Positions 19,005 through 28,072 of a stretch of DNA of 64,000 nt are shown in pieces. The stretch spans positions 62,001 to 126,000 of the forward strand of contig NZ_JAHKPU010000018.1 in NCBI RefSeq assembly GCF_018860505.1, in the 5' to 3' direction. How positions within the stretch are numbered: position 1 is the first letter of the stretch; the number at the start of each line of letters is the position of its first letter. The DNA comes from Pacificibacter marinus (GTDB lineage: Bacteria; Pseudomonadota; Alphaproteobacteria; Rhodobacterales; Rhodobacteraceae). Below the pieces are notes generated by a model. That model did not search any database. It had not been told where the DNA came from and worked only from the letters and a program-made list of their open reading frames with translations. The translations under genes and the position numbers were made by a program.

Positions 19005-19087
19005 ATCGAAGCTGCTGATAGAGGAAACTCTTAGCAACTTCACCTCCCTGTTGGACTTGGGCCGAGCTAATGCTCGGCCTTTTTTTT
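19005..19087 (+). ncRNA. Candidate small RNA of about 85 nt with an exposed CCTCC loop
   Basis: A promoter-like pair upstream, three hairpins and a strong terminator outline an independent transcript in the gap between the LysR gene and purL. AGAG-GAAA-CTCT is the first hairpin (about 19020-19031). CAAC (19035-19038) and GTTG (19050-19053) enclose the loop TTCACCTCCCT, which is complementary to Shine-Dalgarno sequences. A perfect eight-base stem with eight T residues closes the RNA. Anti-Shine-Dalgarno loops are typical of trans-acting small RNAs in alphaproteobacteria. The 5' end is estimated from the -10 element. I do not recognise a named family. Confidence 0.45.
19060..19087 (+). terminator. 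Strong terminator of the candidate small RNA
   Basis: GGCCGAGC-TAAT-GCTCGGCC is a perfect eight-base stem followed by eight T residues. No protein gene ends just upstream on this strand (the LysR stop is 230 bases away), which is why a separate RNA is proposed. Confidence 0.85.
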
Positions 19088-19322
19088 GGTTTTTGGTATG
19101 CGAGCGCCTTCAAGTGAGTCGCTCAGAGCCCAAGATCGTCTCGTCTTTTGGCCGCGGATCACCGCTTCAAGGGTAAAAACCACAGATAGAGGCCCTTTGA
19201 CATCAACTGCCCTCTTTCCCAAAGCACCACTATAGCCTAAGAGAACGCCTGACCGAGATACGCGTCCGCGAGTGCCTTCAAGCATGACGCAGGGCGCTCT
19301 GATGACCTTTTGGGGGATTTCC

Positions 19323-21482
19323 ATGACCGATCCGAAAATTACCGATGATCTTATTGCCGCGCACGGCCTGAATGGCGAAGAATACGCGCGCATCCTCGAG
19401 ATCATGGGCCGCGAGCCGACCTATACTGAGCTCGGCATTTTTTCGGCCATGTGGAATGAGCATTGCTCATACAAATCCTCCAAGAAACATCTGCGCGGCC
19501 TGCCCGTTGATGGCCCGCAAGTGATTTGCGGTCCCGGCGAAAATGCCGGCATCGTTGATATTGGCGATGGTCAATGTGTTGTGTTCAAGATGGAAAGCCA
19601 CAACCACCCGTCCTACATCGAACCCTATCAAGGCGCGGCCACCGGTGTTGGTGGCATTTTACGCGACGTCTTTACCATGGGCGCGCGACCTATTGCGGCG
19701 ATGAATTCATTGTCCTTTGGCGTCAAAGAGCACCATAAGACCAAGCAGCTTGTGCATGGTGTTGTTGAGGGCGTTGGCGGCTACGGCAACTGTTTTGGCG
19801 TCCCAACTGTTGGCGGCGAAGTCCGCTTTCACTCTGCTTACAACGGCAACTGCCTTGTGAACGCTTTTGCAGCGGGCTTGGCGGACACCGACAAAATTTT
19901 CTACTCTGCCGCATCTGGTGTTGGCATGCCTGTTGTCTACCTTGGTGCCAAAACCGGACGTGATGGTGTGGGTGGCGCGACAATGGCCTCGGCTGAGTTC
20001 GACGACACAATCGAAGACAAACGCCCCACCGTTCAAGTCGGTGACCCATTCACTGAGAAACGCCTGATGGAAGCCACGCTTGAGCTGATGGCCACCGGTG
20101 CTGTGATTTCAATCCAAGACATGGGGGCCGCTGGCCTGACCTGTTCTGCCGTGGAAATGGGCGACAAAGGCAAATTGGGCGTACGCCTTGATCTTGAAAA
20201 CGTGCCACAGCGTGAATTGAACATGACCGCCTACGAGATGATGCTGTCTGAATCCCAAGAACGCATGCTGATGGTTCTCAAACCAGAACTTGAGGCTGAG
20301 GCCCGCGCCGTGTTCGAAAAATGGGACCTCGACTTTGCCATCGTTGGCGAGACGCTCGAAGAAGACCGCTTCTTGATCATGCACAACGGCGAAGTCAAAG
20401 GTGACTTGCCGCTGTCCACGCTGGCTTCTTCTGCGCCAGAATACGACCGTCCTTGGGTGCCAACACCCGCAGCGGACCCAATGGACGACGTGCCAAGCAT
20501 CGATCCAATTGATGGCCTAAAAGCGCTTTTGGCCTCACCAAACTATGCGGCGAAATCTTGGGTTTACGAGCAATACGACAGCCAAGTGATGGCAGACACA
20601 GTCCGCGCACCAGGCATGGGATCTGGCGTGATCCGCGTCCACGGCACACCTAAGATGCTGGCCTTCACATCAGACGTGACGCCGCGCTACGTCAAAGCCA
20701 ACCCAGTTGAGGGCGGCAAACAAGCTGTGGCCGAAGCCTACCGCAACCTGACCGCAGTCGGCGCGAAACCTTTGGCGACAACAGACAACCTAAACTTCGG
20801 CAATCCAGAAAAGCCCGAAATCATGGGGCAGTTTGTTGGCGCATTGCAGGGCATTGGTGAGGCTGTGAAATTCCTTGATATGCCAATCGTGTCGGGCAAC
20901 GTGTCTTTGTACAACGAAACCGATGGCGAGGGCATTTTGCCGACACCGACCATCGGCGCTGTTGGCCTGATCGCAAACGAAGACGAATTGATCGCGGGCC
21001 TTGCCCAAGATGGTGATATCGCGGTTGTGATTGGCGCTGTTGGCTCGCATCTGGGTCAATCTGCACTGCTCGCCGAAGTGTTCAACCGTGAAGATGGCGA
21101 TGCGCCACATGTTGACCTTGCACTTGAACAAACCAACGGTGAGTTCCTCAAGGCCAACCGCAAACTGATCAACGCGGCCACTGACCTGTCTGACGGCGGG
21201 CTTGCTTTGGCGGCGTTTGAATTGGCGGATAAAGCGGGCCTTGGTCTGACATTGGACAGCGGCGACACAGCAGAACTGTTTGGCGAAGACCAAGCGCGCT
21301 ACCTTGTGTCTTGTACCTTTGATCAAGCCGAAGCGTTGATGGCAGCAGCCTCCCAAGCGGGTGTAGAGATTGTCACAGTTGGTAAGTTTGGCGGCGACAC
21401 CGTGAAACTTGGCGGCTCACAGGCTTCATTGGCCAGCTTGAGCGCCGTGTTCAACGGTGCCTTTGCCGAGACTTTTGCATAA
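19323..21482 (+). CDS. purL: Phosphoribosylformylglycinamidine synthase subunit PurL
   Basis: PurL catalyses the ATP- and glutamine-dependent fourth step of purine synthesis, together with PurQ and PurS. At 719 residues it is the short, multi-subunit type. Signatures include the N-terminal [11 protein letters not shown] helix, the metal and ATP site [21 protein letters not shown], and the second-half QDMGAAGLT and TDLSDGGL motifs. An in-frame ATG lies at 19272, but GGGGGA 5 to 10 bases before 19323 and the family N-terminus favour 19323. purQ and purS are not adjacent. Confidence 0.96.
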   Translation: MTDPKITDDLIAAHGLNGEEYARILEIMGREPTYTELGIFSAMWNEHCSYKSSKKHLRGLPVDGPQVICGPGENAGIVDIGDGQCVVFKMESHNHPSYIEPYQGAATGVGGILRDVFTMGARPIAAMNSLSFGVKEHHKTKQLVHGVVEGVGGYGNCFGVPTVGGEVRFHSAYNGNCLVNAFAAGLADTDKIFYSAASGVGMPVVYLGAKTGRDGVGGATMASAEFDDTIEDKRPTVQVGDPFTEKRLMEATLELMATGAVISIQDMGAAGLTCSAVEMGDKGKLGVRLDLENVPQRELNMTAYEMMLSESQERMLMVLKPELEAEARAVFEKWDLDFAIVGETLEEDRFLIMHNGEVKGDLPLSTLASSAPEYDRPWVPTPAADPMDDVPSIDPIDGLKALLASPNYAAKSWVYEQYDSQVMADTVRAPGMGSGVIRVHGTPKMLAFTSDVTPRYVKANPVEGGKQAVAEAYRNLTAVGAKPLATTDNLNFGNPEKPEIMGQFVGALQGIGEAVKFLDMPIVSGNVSLYNETDGEGILPTPTIGAVGLIANEDELIAGLAQDGDIAVVIGAVGSHLGQSALLAEVFNREDGDAPHVDLALEQTNGEFLKANRKLINAATDLSDGGLALAAFELADKAGLGLTLDSGDTAELFGEDQARYLVSCTFDQAEALMAAASQAGVEIVTVGKFGGDTVKLGGSQASLASLSAVFNGAFAETFA

Positions 21483-21509
21483 ACCGTAGACGGCCCCATA
21501 TAAAATAGA

Positions 21510-21545
21510 CCAAAGGCCCGCCACTTCGCGCGGGTCTTTGGTTTG
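21510..21545 (+). terminator. Probable terminator after purL
   Basis: CCAAAGGCCCGC pairs with GCGGGTCTTTGG with one G-T pair. The T-tract is short, so efficiency is uncertain. Confidence 0.55.
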
Positions 21546-21615
21546 AAGCCCACCCGAACTTCATCCAAATCAAGTTTAGTCCAAGCCAAATTTAATCAAG
21601 CCAGGGATGCCCCAG

Positions 21616-22101
21616 ATGAACCTGCCAGATCTCACATCCGATTGCGCCAATTGTGTTGGGTTGTGCTGCCTAGGTATGTCCTTTCAAAAGGGCGATGACT
21701 TTGCCATCGACAAAGCGTCAGGCACGCCCTGCCCCAATTTAGATCGTGATCATAGCTGCAAAATCCATAGCTCGCTGAAAGAGGACGGGTTTGAAGGTTG
21801 CATCAAATTTGATTGCGCGGGCGCAGGTCAACGTGTGACGCAGATGCGGTTCAACGGCGAAAGCTGGCAAGATCATCCAGAACTCATGTTCGCAATGATG
21901 CGCGACTTTGAAAACCTGCGCCCCCTGCATGAGCGCATGGTGCAACTGACTGAGGCAAGCAAAAGCGATTTGCCAGAGGTGCTGGAAACCGAACGCGCTG
22001 ATTTACTGAAACGCAGCGCTCGCGTTTGGGCTGATACAGACACACTCAAGCACCGATATGACGCTTTTTTGACTGCACTGGCACAAAGCACTGCGTCTTA
22101 A
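21616..22101 (+). CDS. Cysteine-cluster protein of unknown function
   Basis: The 161-residue product begins with a dense cysteine pattern: CANCVGLCC (four Cys within nine residues), then further Cys in TPCPNL, HSCKIH and EGCIKFDC. This block resembles the metal-binding N-terminal part found in some pentapeptide-repeat proteins, but here no pentapeptide repeats follow; the rest is helical. It may bind iron or zinc. I start at the second ATG (21616) because AGGGA lies 9 bases before it; 21607 is the alternative. The downstream bolA and glutaredoxin genes suggest, without proving, a link to iron-sulfur metabolism. Confidence 0.75.
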   Translation: MNLPDLTSDCANCVGLCCLGMSFQKGDDFAIDKASGTPCPNLDRDHSCKIHSSLKEDGFEGCIKFDCAGAGQRVTQMRFNGESWQDHPELMFAMMRDFENLRPLHERMVQLTEASKSDLPEVLETERADLLKRSARVWADTDTLKHRYDAFLTALAQSTAS

Positions 22102-22206
22102 TCTCATCAACGCCTTGCAGCGCTGCCGCGCGGGCCTTACATTTACATCAAAGTAAGAACACACCCACAAGACGACCCTCACAGACGACACTAAGGAGCG
22201 CCTTAC

Positions 22207-22437
22207 ATGGCCATCACCGCCGCAGAAATCGAAACTCTGATCCGCACAGCCTTTCCTGAGGCCCACATCGTCGTTCAAGGCGACGACGGGCAGCACTTTG
22301 CCGCCGAAGTGGTCGATGAAAGTTTTCGTGGCAAAAACCGCGTACAACAGCAACGCGCCGTAAACGCTGCGCTGAAAGCCGAGATAGACAGCGGTAAATT
22401 GCACGCATTGGCCCTGTCCACACGCGCACCTGAGTAA
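22207..22437 (+). CDS. BolA-family protein
   Basis: A 76-residue BolA/IbaG-type protein. These small proteins pair with monothiol glutaredoxins to handle iron-sulfur clusters and sense iron status. The sequence shows the KH-like BolA fold: AFPEAHIVVQGDDGQHF, the signature loop FRGKNRVQQQR (about residues 40-50) and a C-terminal helix with LHALALST containing the conserved His. AAGGAG precedes the ATG by 7 bases. It sits 54 bases before the CGFS glutaredoxin gene, the classic partner. Confidence 0.93.
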   Translation: MAITAAEIETLIRTAFPEAHIVVQGDDGQHFAAEVVDESFRGKNRVQQQRAVNAALKAEIDSGKLHALALSTRAPE

Positions 22438-22491
22438 AAGATACACATCTGCCGCACCTAATGCGGCTCAAACATTCGAAAGGTCGATTCT

Positions 22492-22854
22492 ATGTCCGAC
22501 GCAAAAGCCACAATCCAAAAAACCATTGATGACAATGATGTTGTTTTGTTCATGAAGGGCAATAAAATGATGCCGCAATGTGGGTTTTCATCCCGCGTGG
22601 CTGGCGTTTTGAACTTTATGGGCGTGGATTTTCACGACGAAAACGTTCTCGCTGACGCCGACATTCGCCAAGGCATCAAAGACTTTTCCGATTGGCCAAC
22701 CATTCCACAGCTCTACGTCAAAGGCGAATTTGTTGGCGGCTGTGATATCATCACAGAGATGACGCTTTCTGGTGAATTGGACACATTGTTCGAAGCCAAC
22801 GGCGTCGCATTCGACAAAGAAAAAGCCGACCAAGTGCGCGCCGCAAACGCGTAA
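22492..22854 (+). CDS. grxD: Monothiol glutaredoxin, Grx4 family
   Basis: The 120-residue protein has the CGFS active site (Cys30) in MPQCGFSSR, the WPTIPQLYVKGEFVGG glutathione-binding region and GCDIITEM. CGFS glutaredoxins carry labile [2Fe-2S] clusters with glutathione and BolA partners and pass them to apoproteins. Adjacent to bolA on the same strand, it completes the usual two-gene unit. A bidirectional terminator follows. Confidence 0.96.
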   Translation: MSDAKATIQKTIDDNDVVLFMKGNKMMPQCGFSSRVAGVLNFMGVDFHDENVLADADIRQGIKDFSDWPTIPQLYVKGEFVGGCDIITEMTLSGELDTLFEANGVAFDKEKADQVRAANA

Positions 22855-22888
22855 CACAGTTTGACTTGAACACCTTTATCTGGACGAA

Positions 22889-22926
22889 AAAAGGGCGGCG
22901 AAGATCATCTCTTCGCCGCCCTTTTT
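22889..22926. terminator. Bidirectional terminator between grxD and zapA
   Basis: AAGGGCGGCGAAGA and TCTTCGCCGCCCTT form a long perfect stem around a four-base loop, with A residues on the left and T residues on the right, so it can serve both convergent genes. Confidence 0.9.
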
Positions 22927-22951
22927 ATAATTCAATAGGTTGACGAAACAC

Positions 22952-23353
22952 CTAAGCTGACACACCCAAACGATCTTCAAGTGCAGAAGCCATAGCTTCG
23001 GTCCGTGCCGCCAATTCGGCGAAGGTGTCATTCACCTCGGCTGGCACCACAGGCACTTCAATACGTTCAGGCGCTGGGGCGGGTGCGGATCGCAACTCTT
23101 CCAATAGGGCTTCTTGTGCGCCAAGTTTGGCCTCAAGTGCGCGCATCTGTTCTTCCATGCCTGCGGTTTTATCTGCCAACATCAAACCAGACATCAACAA
23201 CATGCGGGCTTCGGGCAAACGGCCAATTTGGCTAGACAAAACAGTGGCCTCATTGTCCAAAAGCTGTGCTGCGGATTTCAAAAAATGTTCTTCACCCAGC
23301 TGGCAAGCCACTTCGAATTCACGTCCACCGATGGAAATTTTAATCTCTGGCAT
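22952..23353 (-). CDS. zapA: Cell division protein ZapA
   Basis: ZapA bundles FtsZ protofilaments at the division site. The 133-residue product has the ZapA N-terminal domain, from IKISIGGREFEVAC to LMLADKTAG (about 3-70), followed by a coiled coil. The 40-residue C-terminal extension is rich in Pro and Ala (APAPAPER), which is longer than E. coli ZapA. The start lies three bases downstream of the stop of the coiled-coil gene, so the two form an operon. Confidence 0.9.
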   Translation of the reverse strand: MPEIKISIGGREFEVACQLGEEHFLKSAAQLLDNEATVLSSQIGRLPEARMLLMSGLMLADKTAGMEEQMRALEAKLGAQEALLEELRSAPAPAPERIEVPVVPAEVNDTFAELAARTEAMASALEDRLGVSA

Positions 23354-23356
23354 GGG

Positions 23357-23878
23357 TTAAGCCTCTTCTTTTTGAGCAGCATCTGTGAACGGGCGCAATT
23401 CATTCAAAATCGCATCAAGTTCGACCAGATCGGCATCACGTCCAACTTTGATCGCTTCGAGTTCAGTCATCAAAGCTGTGTTCACCAAAGCCGAATCCCC
23501 GATTGCAGTCGCATTCGCCTCACGCAATGCGGTGTTGTTGGTGCGCAGCTGCGCGTTGACACGACGCAGTTTTTGCGTTTCGGCATCATGGTTCATCAAT
23601 TGGTGACGCAGTGTTTCGACTTCTTCTTCCAAAGACGCGACATGGCTTTGCTGTTTTTCATGGATCGCGCGTACACGTTCTTCAAGCTGCAAGTTGGTGG
23701 CGCGCTCACCATCCAACGCCTCTTGCAAGCGGCCCATTTCGGCCATCATTTCATCAGAGGCAATTCCGCCGCCTGAGGCATTTTGTTCTTCGGCTTGTTC
23801 TTCGGCGGCAGCCACTGCACGGCCGATACGCTCAAGCGCTGCCGTGATCCGTGTCTCAAAGTCTGAAATTTCGCTCAT
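23357..23878 (-). CDS. Coiled-coil protein cotranscribed with zapA
   Basis: The 173-residue product is helical throughout, with a long predicted coiled coil at about residues 50-140 (many Glu, Gln, Lys and Arg in heptads) and no membrane segment. I do not recognise a family. Directly upstream of zapA it may be a division accessory similar in role to ZapB, but that is inference from position. I use the second ATG (23878), which has AGG at a suitable distance; the first is six bases upstream. Confidence 0.8.
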   Translation of the reverse strand: MSEISDFETRITAALERIGRAVAAAEEQAEEQNASGGGIASDEMMAEMGRLQEALDGERATNLQLEERVRAIHEKQQSHVASLEEEVETLRHQLMNHDAETQKLRRVNAQLRTNNTALREANATAIGDSALVNTALMTELEAIKVGRDADLVELDAILNELRPFTDAAQKEEA

Positions 23879-24274
23879 CGCCATACCTGTTACTGTTCTT
23901 GCTAATACTTGTTTTTGTGCCGGTCATCTTCTGACGTAGACCGCACAAATGTCTCTCACTCTATAACACATCCTTGGCGGATGTCACAAACCCTGCAAAA
24001 CAGGCCTATACCTGACAGGATAAAACTACCCCAAAACCAGTAAAGCGCAAGCCCAAGACATATAAGTCCGTTCGATTCGAGAGGTTAGCCTATGGCAAAG
24101 GCTTTACCAACGGCTGACCTAAAGTGACTTGATATGACTTCATATGGCGGCAAATTGGTCCCTCTGGCTTGCACTTTCGCGCAACATCGTTATCACCAAA
24201 CGCGAATGGCTGCGAAGTCTGGCTTAACATGTTGGATTTGGCGGCTGCCTTTGAGACAGCTAGGAGATCCACAC
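23879..24274. other. Intergenic leader of tkt with a 9-bp hairpin at 24082-24120
   Basis: No convincing gene is seen in this 396-base gap. AGGTTAGCC (24082-24090) pairs with GGCTGACCT (24112-24120), with one G-U pair, around a 21-base loop. TAACATGTTGG at 24225-24235 is shared with the operator region of gap1. An open frame runs into tkt from 24134 but lacks family similarity and is taken as untranslated. Confidence 0.4.
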
Positions 24275-26296
24275 GTGGACATCGCAAAACTGCGCGCAGC
24301 GCACCCTGATCACTGGATGCGTGCTGCTGCCATCCGCACTTTGACACTCGATGCGGTCGCTGCTGCGAACTCAGGACACTCAGGCATGCCAATGGGCATG
24401 GCCGATGTGGCAACTGTTTTGTTTGAAAAGCACCTGAAATTCGACGCCTCTGCCCCACTTTGGGCCGATCGCGATCGCTTTATCTTATCTGCTGGCCATG
24501 GCTCTATGTTGGTCTACTCATTGCTTTACCTCACAGGCTACGAAGAGATGCCCTTGGAGCAAGTGAAAAACTTCCGCCAAATGAACGCCAAAACAGCTGG
24601 TCACCCTGAAAATTTCTTGTTGGAAGCGGTTGAAACCACAACTGGCCCATTGGGTCAGGGCATTTCCAACGCTGTTGGCTTTGCCATGGCAGAAGAACAC
24701 CTGCGCGCACGCTTTGGCAAAAAGCTGCAAGATCACTACACATACTGTATCGCGGGCGATGGCTGCTTGATGGAAGGTGTATCTCATGAGGCGATTGCGC
24801 TTGCGGGACGACAAAAGCTCAGCAAGCTGATCGTGTTCTGGGACAACAACAACATCACCATCGATGGCACTGTTGATCTATCTGATCGCACCGACCAACC
24901 TCAGCGTTTCAAAGCCGCCGGCTGGCACGTGCAAGAAATCGACGGTCACGATCCGGAGGCCATCGATGCGGCGATCACGGCTGCGAAAAACGCAGGCAAG
25001 CCTTCTATGATTGCGTGCAAAACCCACATCGCTTTGGGTCACGCACAACAAGACACATCCAAAGGCCACGGCGCTTTGACCGATGCGGATCAAATGAAAG
25101 CGGCGAAAGAAGCCTATGGCTGGACAGCCGCGCCGTTTGAAATTCCAGCGGATATCAAATCCCAATGGGAAGCCATCGGATCACGTGGCCGAGAGGATCG
25201 CGCCGCTTGGGAAGCACGCCTTGACGAGCAATCAGAACGCCGCCAAGCCGAATTCGCCCGCACATTTGCAGGGGAAGCCCCCAACAAATTGAGCTCGGTC
25301 ATTCGCGCGCTTAAAAAGCAGATTTCCGAAGATCAGCCAAAAGTCGCCACACGCAAATCATCCGAAATGGTGCTTGGCGTGGTGAACCCAGTGTTGCCCG
25401 AAACCATTGGCGGTTCTGCCGATTTGACGGGATCAAACAACACCCTGACAGCCGACATGGGCGTCTTTGACGAAGAGAACCGCAAAGGTCGCTACGTCTA
25501 CTACGGCATCCGCGAGCACGGTATGGCGGCTGCAATGAACGGCATGGCGCTGCACGGTGGTGTACGCCCTTACGGCGGGACATTCTTCTGCTTCACTGAC
25601 TACGCCCGCCCCGCGATGCGTCTGTCTGCTTTGATGCAAATCCCTGTGACCTACGTGATGACCCACGATTCCATCGGTCTTGGCGAAGACGGCCCAACAC
25701 ACCAACCTGTTGAGCACTTGGCCATTTGCCGCGCCACACCAAACACATTGACCATCCGTCCCTGTGACACTGTGGAAACGGCTGAAGCGTGGGAAATCGC
25801 GCTGACGTCACAAAAAACACCAACCGTTTTGGCGCTCACCCGTCAAGGTCTGCCAACTTTGCGCAAAGACCACAAAGTCAGAAACTTGGTCACACAAGGT
25901 GGCTATGTTTTGGCGGACTCAGACGGCAAACGCCAAGCCATCTTGATCGCCTCAGGGTCCGAAGTTGCCATCGCCATGGCAGCACGCGACATCTTGCAAG
26001 AGGCTGGAATCGGCACACGTGTCGTATCTATGCCGTGTATGGAACTGTTCGCAGAGCAAGACTTGGCCTACCGCCGCAAAGTCCTGCCTGCTGGCCCTGT
26101 CCGTGTGGGTGTTGAAGCTGGCGCACGTGCTGGTGGCTGGGACAAGCTGCTGTTGGGCGAACGTGGTCGTGAGCAAAAGCAAGCCTTTGTGGGCTTGGAT
26201 CGTTTTGGGGCTTCTGCGCCTATCGATGAGCTTTATGAGAAATTCGGCATCACCGCTGAAAACATCGTTGAGCAGGTCAAAACACTTTTGGGTTAA
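24275..26296 (+). CDS. tkt: Transketolase
   Basis: Transketolase moves two-carbon units between sugar phosphates in the pentose phosphate and Calvin-type pathways with thiamine diphosphate. The 673-residue length is normal. The cofactor motif GDGCLMEG...NNN (about residues 154-185), the [11 protein letters not shown] segment and the [10 protein letters not shown] segment of the pyrimidine domain are clear. The start is GTG at 24275, preceded by TAGGAG at 8 bases; the longer open frame upstream has no family similarity. It heads a run with two gap genes. Confidence 0.95.
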   Translation: MDIAKLRAAHPDHWMRAAAIRTLTLDAVAAANSGHSGMPMGMADVATVLFEKHLKFDASAPLWADRDRFILSAGHGSMLVYSLLYLTGYEEMPLEQVKNFRQMNAKTAGHPENFLLEAVETTTGPLGQGISNAVGFAMAEEHLRARFGKKLQDHYTYCIAGDGCLMEGVSHEAIALAGRQKLSKLIVFWDNNNITIDGTVDLSDRTDQPQRFKAAGWHVQEIDGHDPEAIDAAITAAKNAGKPSMIACKTHIALGHAQQDTSKGHGALTDADQMKAAKEAYGWTAAPFEIPADIKSQWEAIGSRGREDRAAWEARLDEQSERRQAEFARTFAGEAPNKLSSVIRALKKQISEDQPKVATRKSSEMVLGVVNPVLPETIGGSADLTGSNNTLTADMGVFDEENRKGRYVYYGIREHGMAAAMNGMALHGGVRPYGGTFFCFTDYARPAMRLSALMQIPVTYVMTHDSIGLGEDGPTHQPVEHLAICRATPNTLTIRPCDTVETAEAWEIALTSQKTPTVLALTRQGLPTLRKDHKVRNLVTQGGYVLADSDGKRQAILIASGSEVAIAMAARDILQEAGIGTRVVSMPCMELFAEQDLAYRRKVLPAGPVRVGVEAGARAGGWDKLLLGERGREQKQAFVGLDRFGASAPIDELYEKFGITAENIVEQVKTLLG

Positions 26297-26344
26297 GCCC
26301 CACACCGCTTTTGAGCTAAGCTCATCAGATTTGAAACACTTAAG

Positions 26345-26372
26345 AAGCCCGTGCAGCGATGCGCGGGCTTTT
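26345..26372 (+). terminator. Terminator after tkt
   Basis: AGCCCGTGC pairs with GCGCGGGCT (one G-U pair) around six bases, followed by TTTT. The rest of the gap to gap1 (26373-26644) holds the operator described next and no gene. Confidence 0.75.
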
Positions 26373-26475
26373 GGGTTTTTGGGCTTTTAAGGATTAAGCG
26401 TGCCAAGGACATAGAAACCAAGCATCGTGACAGATATTTCCGCATCCCAGACCCTCTGTTAGCGCAACCACACCA

Positions 26476-26503
26476 TGTTTACGCTAACATGTTGGCGCTA
26501 AAC
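26476..26503. promoter_or_regulatory. Two abutting LacI-type operators upstream of gap1
   Basis: TGTTTACGCTAACA (26476-26489) and TGTTGGCGCTAAAC (26490-26503) match 12 and 11 of 14 positions of the palindrome TGTTAGCGCTAACA, which as I recall it is the site of CceR, the LacI-family central-carbon repressor of Rhodobacter. Together they also form one long dyad. A similar site precedes gap2. Confidence 0.55.
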
Positions 26504-26644
26504 GTCTTTTTTAAAAACCGAGTCTCGCCTATACGAACCTCAGACGCGCTATGGGTGGCCCCCCGCAGCGCCTCACGAGACCGCATAAATCTGAGAGGAT
26601 GCAAAAGTTGCCTTTGCATCGAGAGAGCACCAGGAGAGACGCAT

Positions 26645-27646
26645 ATGACCATTCGCCTAGGGATCAACGGTTTTGGCCGTATCGGACGCTGCACATTGGC
26701 GCATATCGCGGAAGCCGCACGCAATGATGTGGAGGTCGTTAAGATCAACGCGACTGGCCCGATTGCAACCAACGCGCATTTGCTGAAATACGATTCAGTC
26801 CACGGCCGCTTTGGTGGCAACGTCACTGTGGATGGCGACACATTGGATTTGGGGCGCGGCCCGATCAAAGTGATGTCCACCTACGAGCCTCAGGAATTAG
26901 ACTGGGAAGGTGTTGACGTTGTTTTGGAATGCACAGGCAAATTTAATGACGGTTTGAAATCTGCTGTACACTTGGAACGCGGCGCGAAAAAAGTGCTGAT
27001 CTCTGCCCCAGCCACAAACGTGGATCGCACAGTTGTGTACGGCGTGAACCACCGCGATATGTTGGCAGACGAACGGATGATTTCCAACGGATCATGCACC
27101 ACCAACTGCCTTGCGCCCTTGGCCAAAGTGTTGAACGACGCTGTTGGCATCGAAAGCGGCATCATGACCACGATCCATTCCTACACTGGCGACCAGCCAA
27201 CGCTGGACCGCCGTCACTCTGATCTGTACCGTGCGCGTGCCGCCGCAATGGCGATGATCCCGACCTCTACAGGCGCCGCCAAGGCCTTGGGTTTGGTTTT
27301 GCCAGAACTTGCAGGCAAACTTGACGGCTCATCCATCCGCGTTCCGACCCCGAATGTGTCTGCTGTGGATTTAACGTTCCAAGCGGGCAAAGACGTCACG
27401 GTTGACGACATCAACGAAATCGTGCGCGACGCCGCCAACGGCTACATGGGCATGGTGATGAGCTATGATGCAGAAGCCAAGGTTTCGATCGATTTTAACC
27501 ACACATCTGAAAGCTCAATCTTCGCACCAGACCAAACAAAAGTGGTCGGTCGTACTGTGCGGGTTTTGGCGTGGTACGATAACGAATGGGGGTTTTCCTC
27601 ACGCATGGCCGATGTTGCCGGCGCCATGGGCCGCTTGATGCACTAA
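26645..27646 (+). CDS. gap: Glyceraldehyde-3-phosphate dehydrogenase, copy 1
   Basis: A 333-residue GAPDH with the catalytic Cys151 in SNGSCTTNC, the NGFGRIGR nucleotide loop and the [12 protein letters not shown]-terminal segment. At the end of the second beta strand it has INAT, with Ala36 where copy 2 and typical NAD-dependent enzymes have the Asp of IND. Losing that Asp often goes with acceptance of NADP, so this copy may be the anabolic form. I start at 26645, preceded by CAGGAGA; the open frame upstream to 26351 contains the operators and is not coding. Confidence 0.93.
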   Translation: MTIRLGINGFGRIGRCTLAHIAEAARNDVEVVKINATGPIATNAHLLKYDSVHGRFGGNVTVDGDTLDLGRGPIKVMSTYEPQELDWEGVDVVLECTGKFNDGLKSAVHLERGAKKVLISAPATNVDRTVVYGVNHRDMLADERMISNGSCTTNCLAPLAKVLNDAVGIESGIMTTIHSYTGDQPTLDRRHSDLYRARAAAMAMIPTSTGAAKALGLVLPELAGKLDGSSIRVPTPNVSAVDLTFQAGKDVTVDDINEIVRDAANGYMGMVMSYDAEAKVSIDFNHTSESSIFAPDQTKVVGRTVRVLAWYDNEWGFSSRMADVAGAMGRLMH

Positions 27647-27687
27647 GCCTGACAATAACCAAGCATCGACCAACCAAGCATAATGTT

Positions 27688-27729
27688 ACCGCTCAAAGAT
27701 CTATCAGACCTTTGGGCGGTTTTCTTTTT
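27688..27729 (+). terminator. Terminator after gap1
   Basis: ACCGCTCAAAG pairs with CTTTGGGCGGT (one G-U pair) and is followed by a T-rich tract. It separates gap1 from the small gene and gap2. Confidence 0.85.
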
Positions 27730-27798
27730 GCGCAATCCCTTTATGATTTGCACCGACCCTGCACCAATGCCGGTGCCGCTCAAGGAACAAATTCAAGT

Positions 27799-27939
27799 AT
27801 GGACCGTCTTTCCATTGCCTTTGCCGTGTTGATCGCTGTGGCGGTCGCATTGGACATCACACTTAATAACAGTATCGCATCACTGTTCTTGGCCCGTAAA
27901 TTCATGGACCTCATCGCTCTGGTGGCCTTTTGGCGATAA
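27799..27939 (+). CDS. 46-residue membrane protein between gap1 and gap2
   Basis: A short frame encodes MDRLSIAFAVLIAVAVALD onward, ending ALVAFWR. It has one clear membrane helix (about 4-19) and a second hydrophobic stretch at the end. AAGGA lies 12 bases before the ATG, which is long but usable. It sits between the gap1 terminator and the gap2 operator, so it may have its own promoter. No family is recognised. The frame is open further upstream, so the start is an estimate. Confidence 0.55.
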   Translation: MDRLSIAFAVLIAVAVALDITLNNSIASLFLARKFMDLIALVAFWR

Positions 27940-27979
27940 TTTTTGCCTTTGACGGTTGACCTTTTGGCCAAGATGGCGA

Positions 27980-27993
27980 TGTTAGCGTTAACG
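27980..27993. promoter_or_regulatory. LacI-type operator upstream of gap2
   Basis: TGTTAGCGTTAACG matches 12 of 14 positions of TGTTAGCGCTAACA and lies 80 bases before the gap2 ATG. The same pattern occurs twice upstream of gap1, suggesting shared control by a CceR-like repressor. Confidence 0.5.
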
Positions 27994-28072
27994 ACGCGGG
28001 GGAGAATTGCCTCCTTTGCGCCCATAACGGGCAGACGTTCTGCTCACATTCTAGCGTCAAGGAGTTGCTGAA

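Noticed and set aside
26351-26644. N-terminal extension of the first GAPDH
   Set aside because: It covers the tkt terminator and operator sites and lacks GAPDH similarity.
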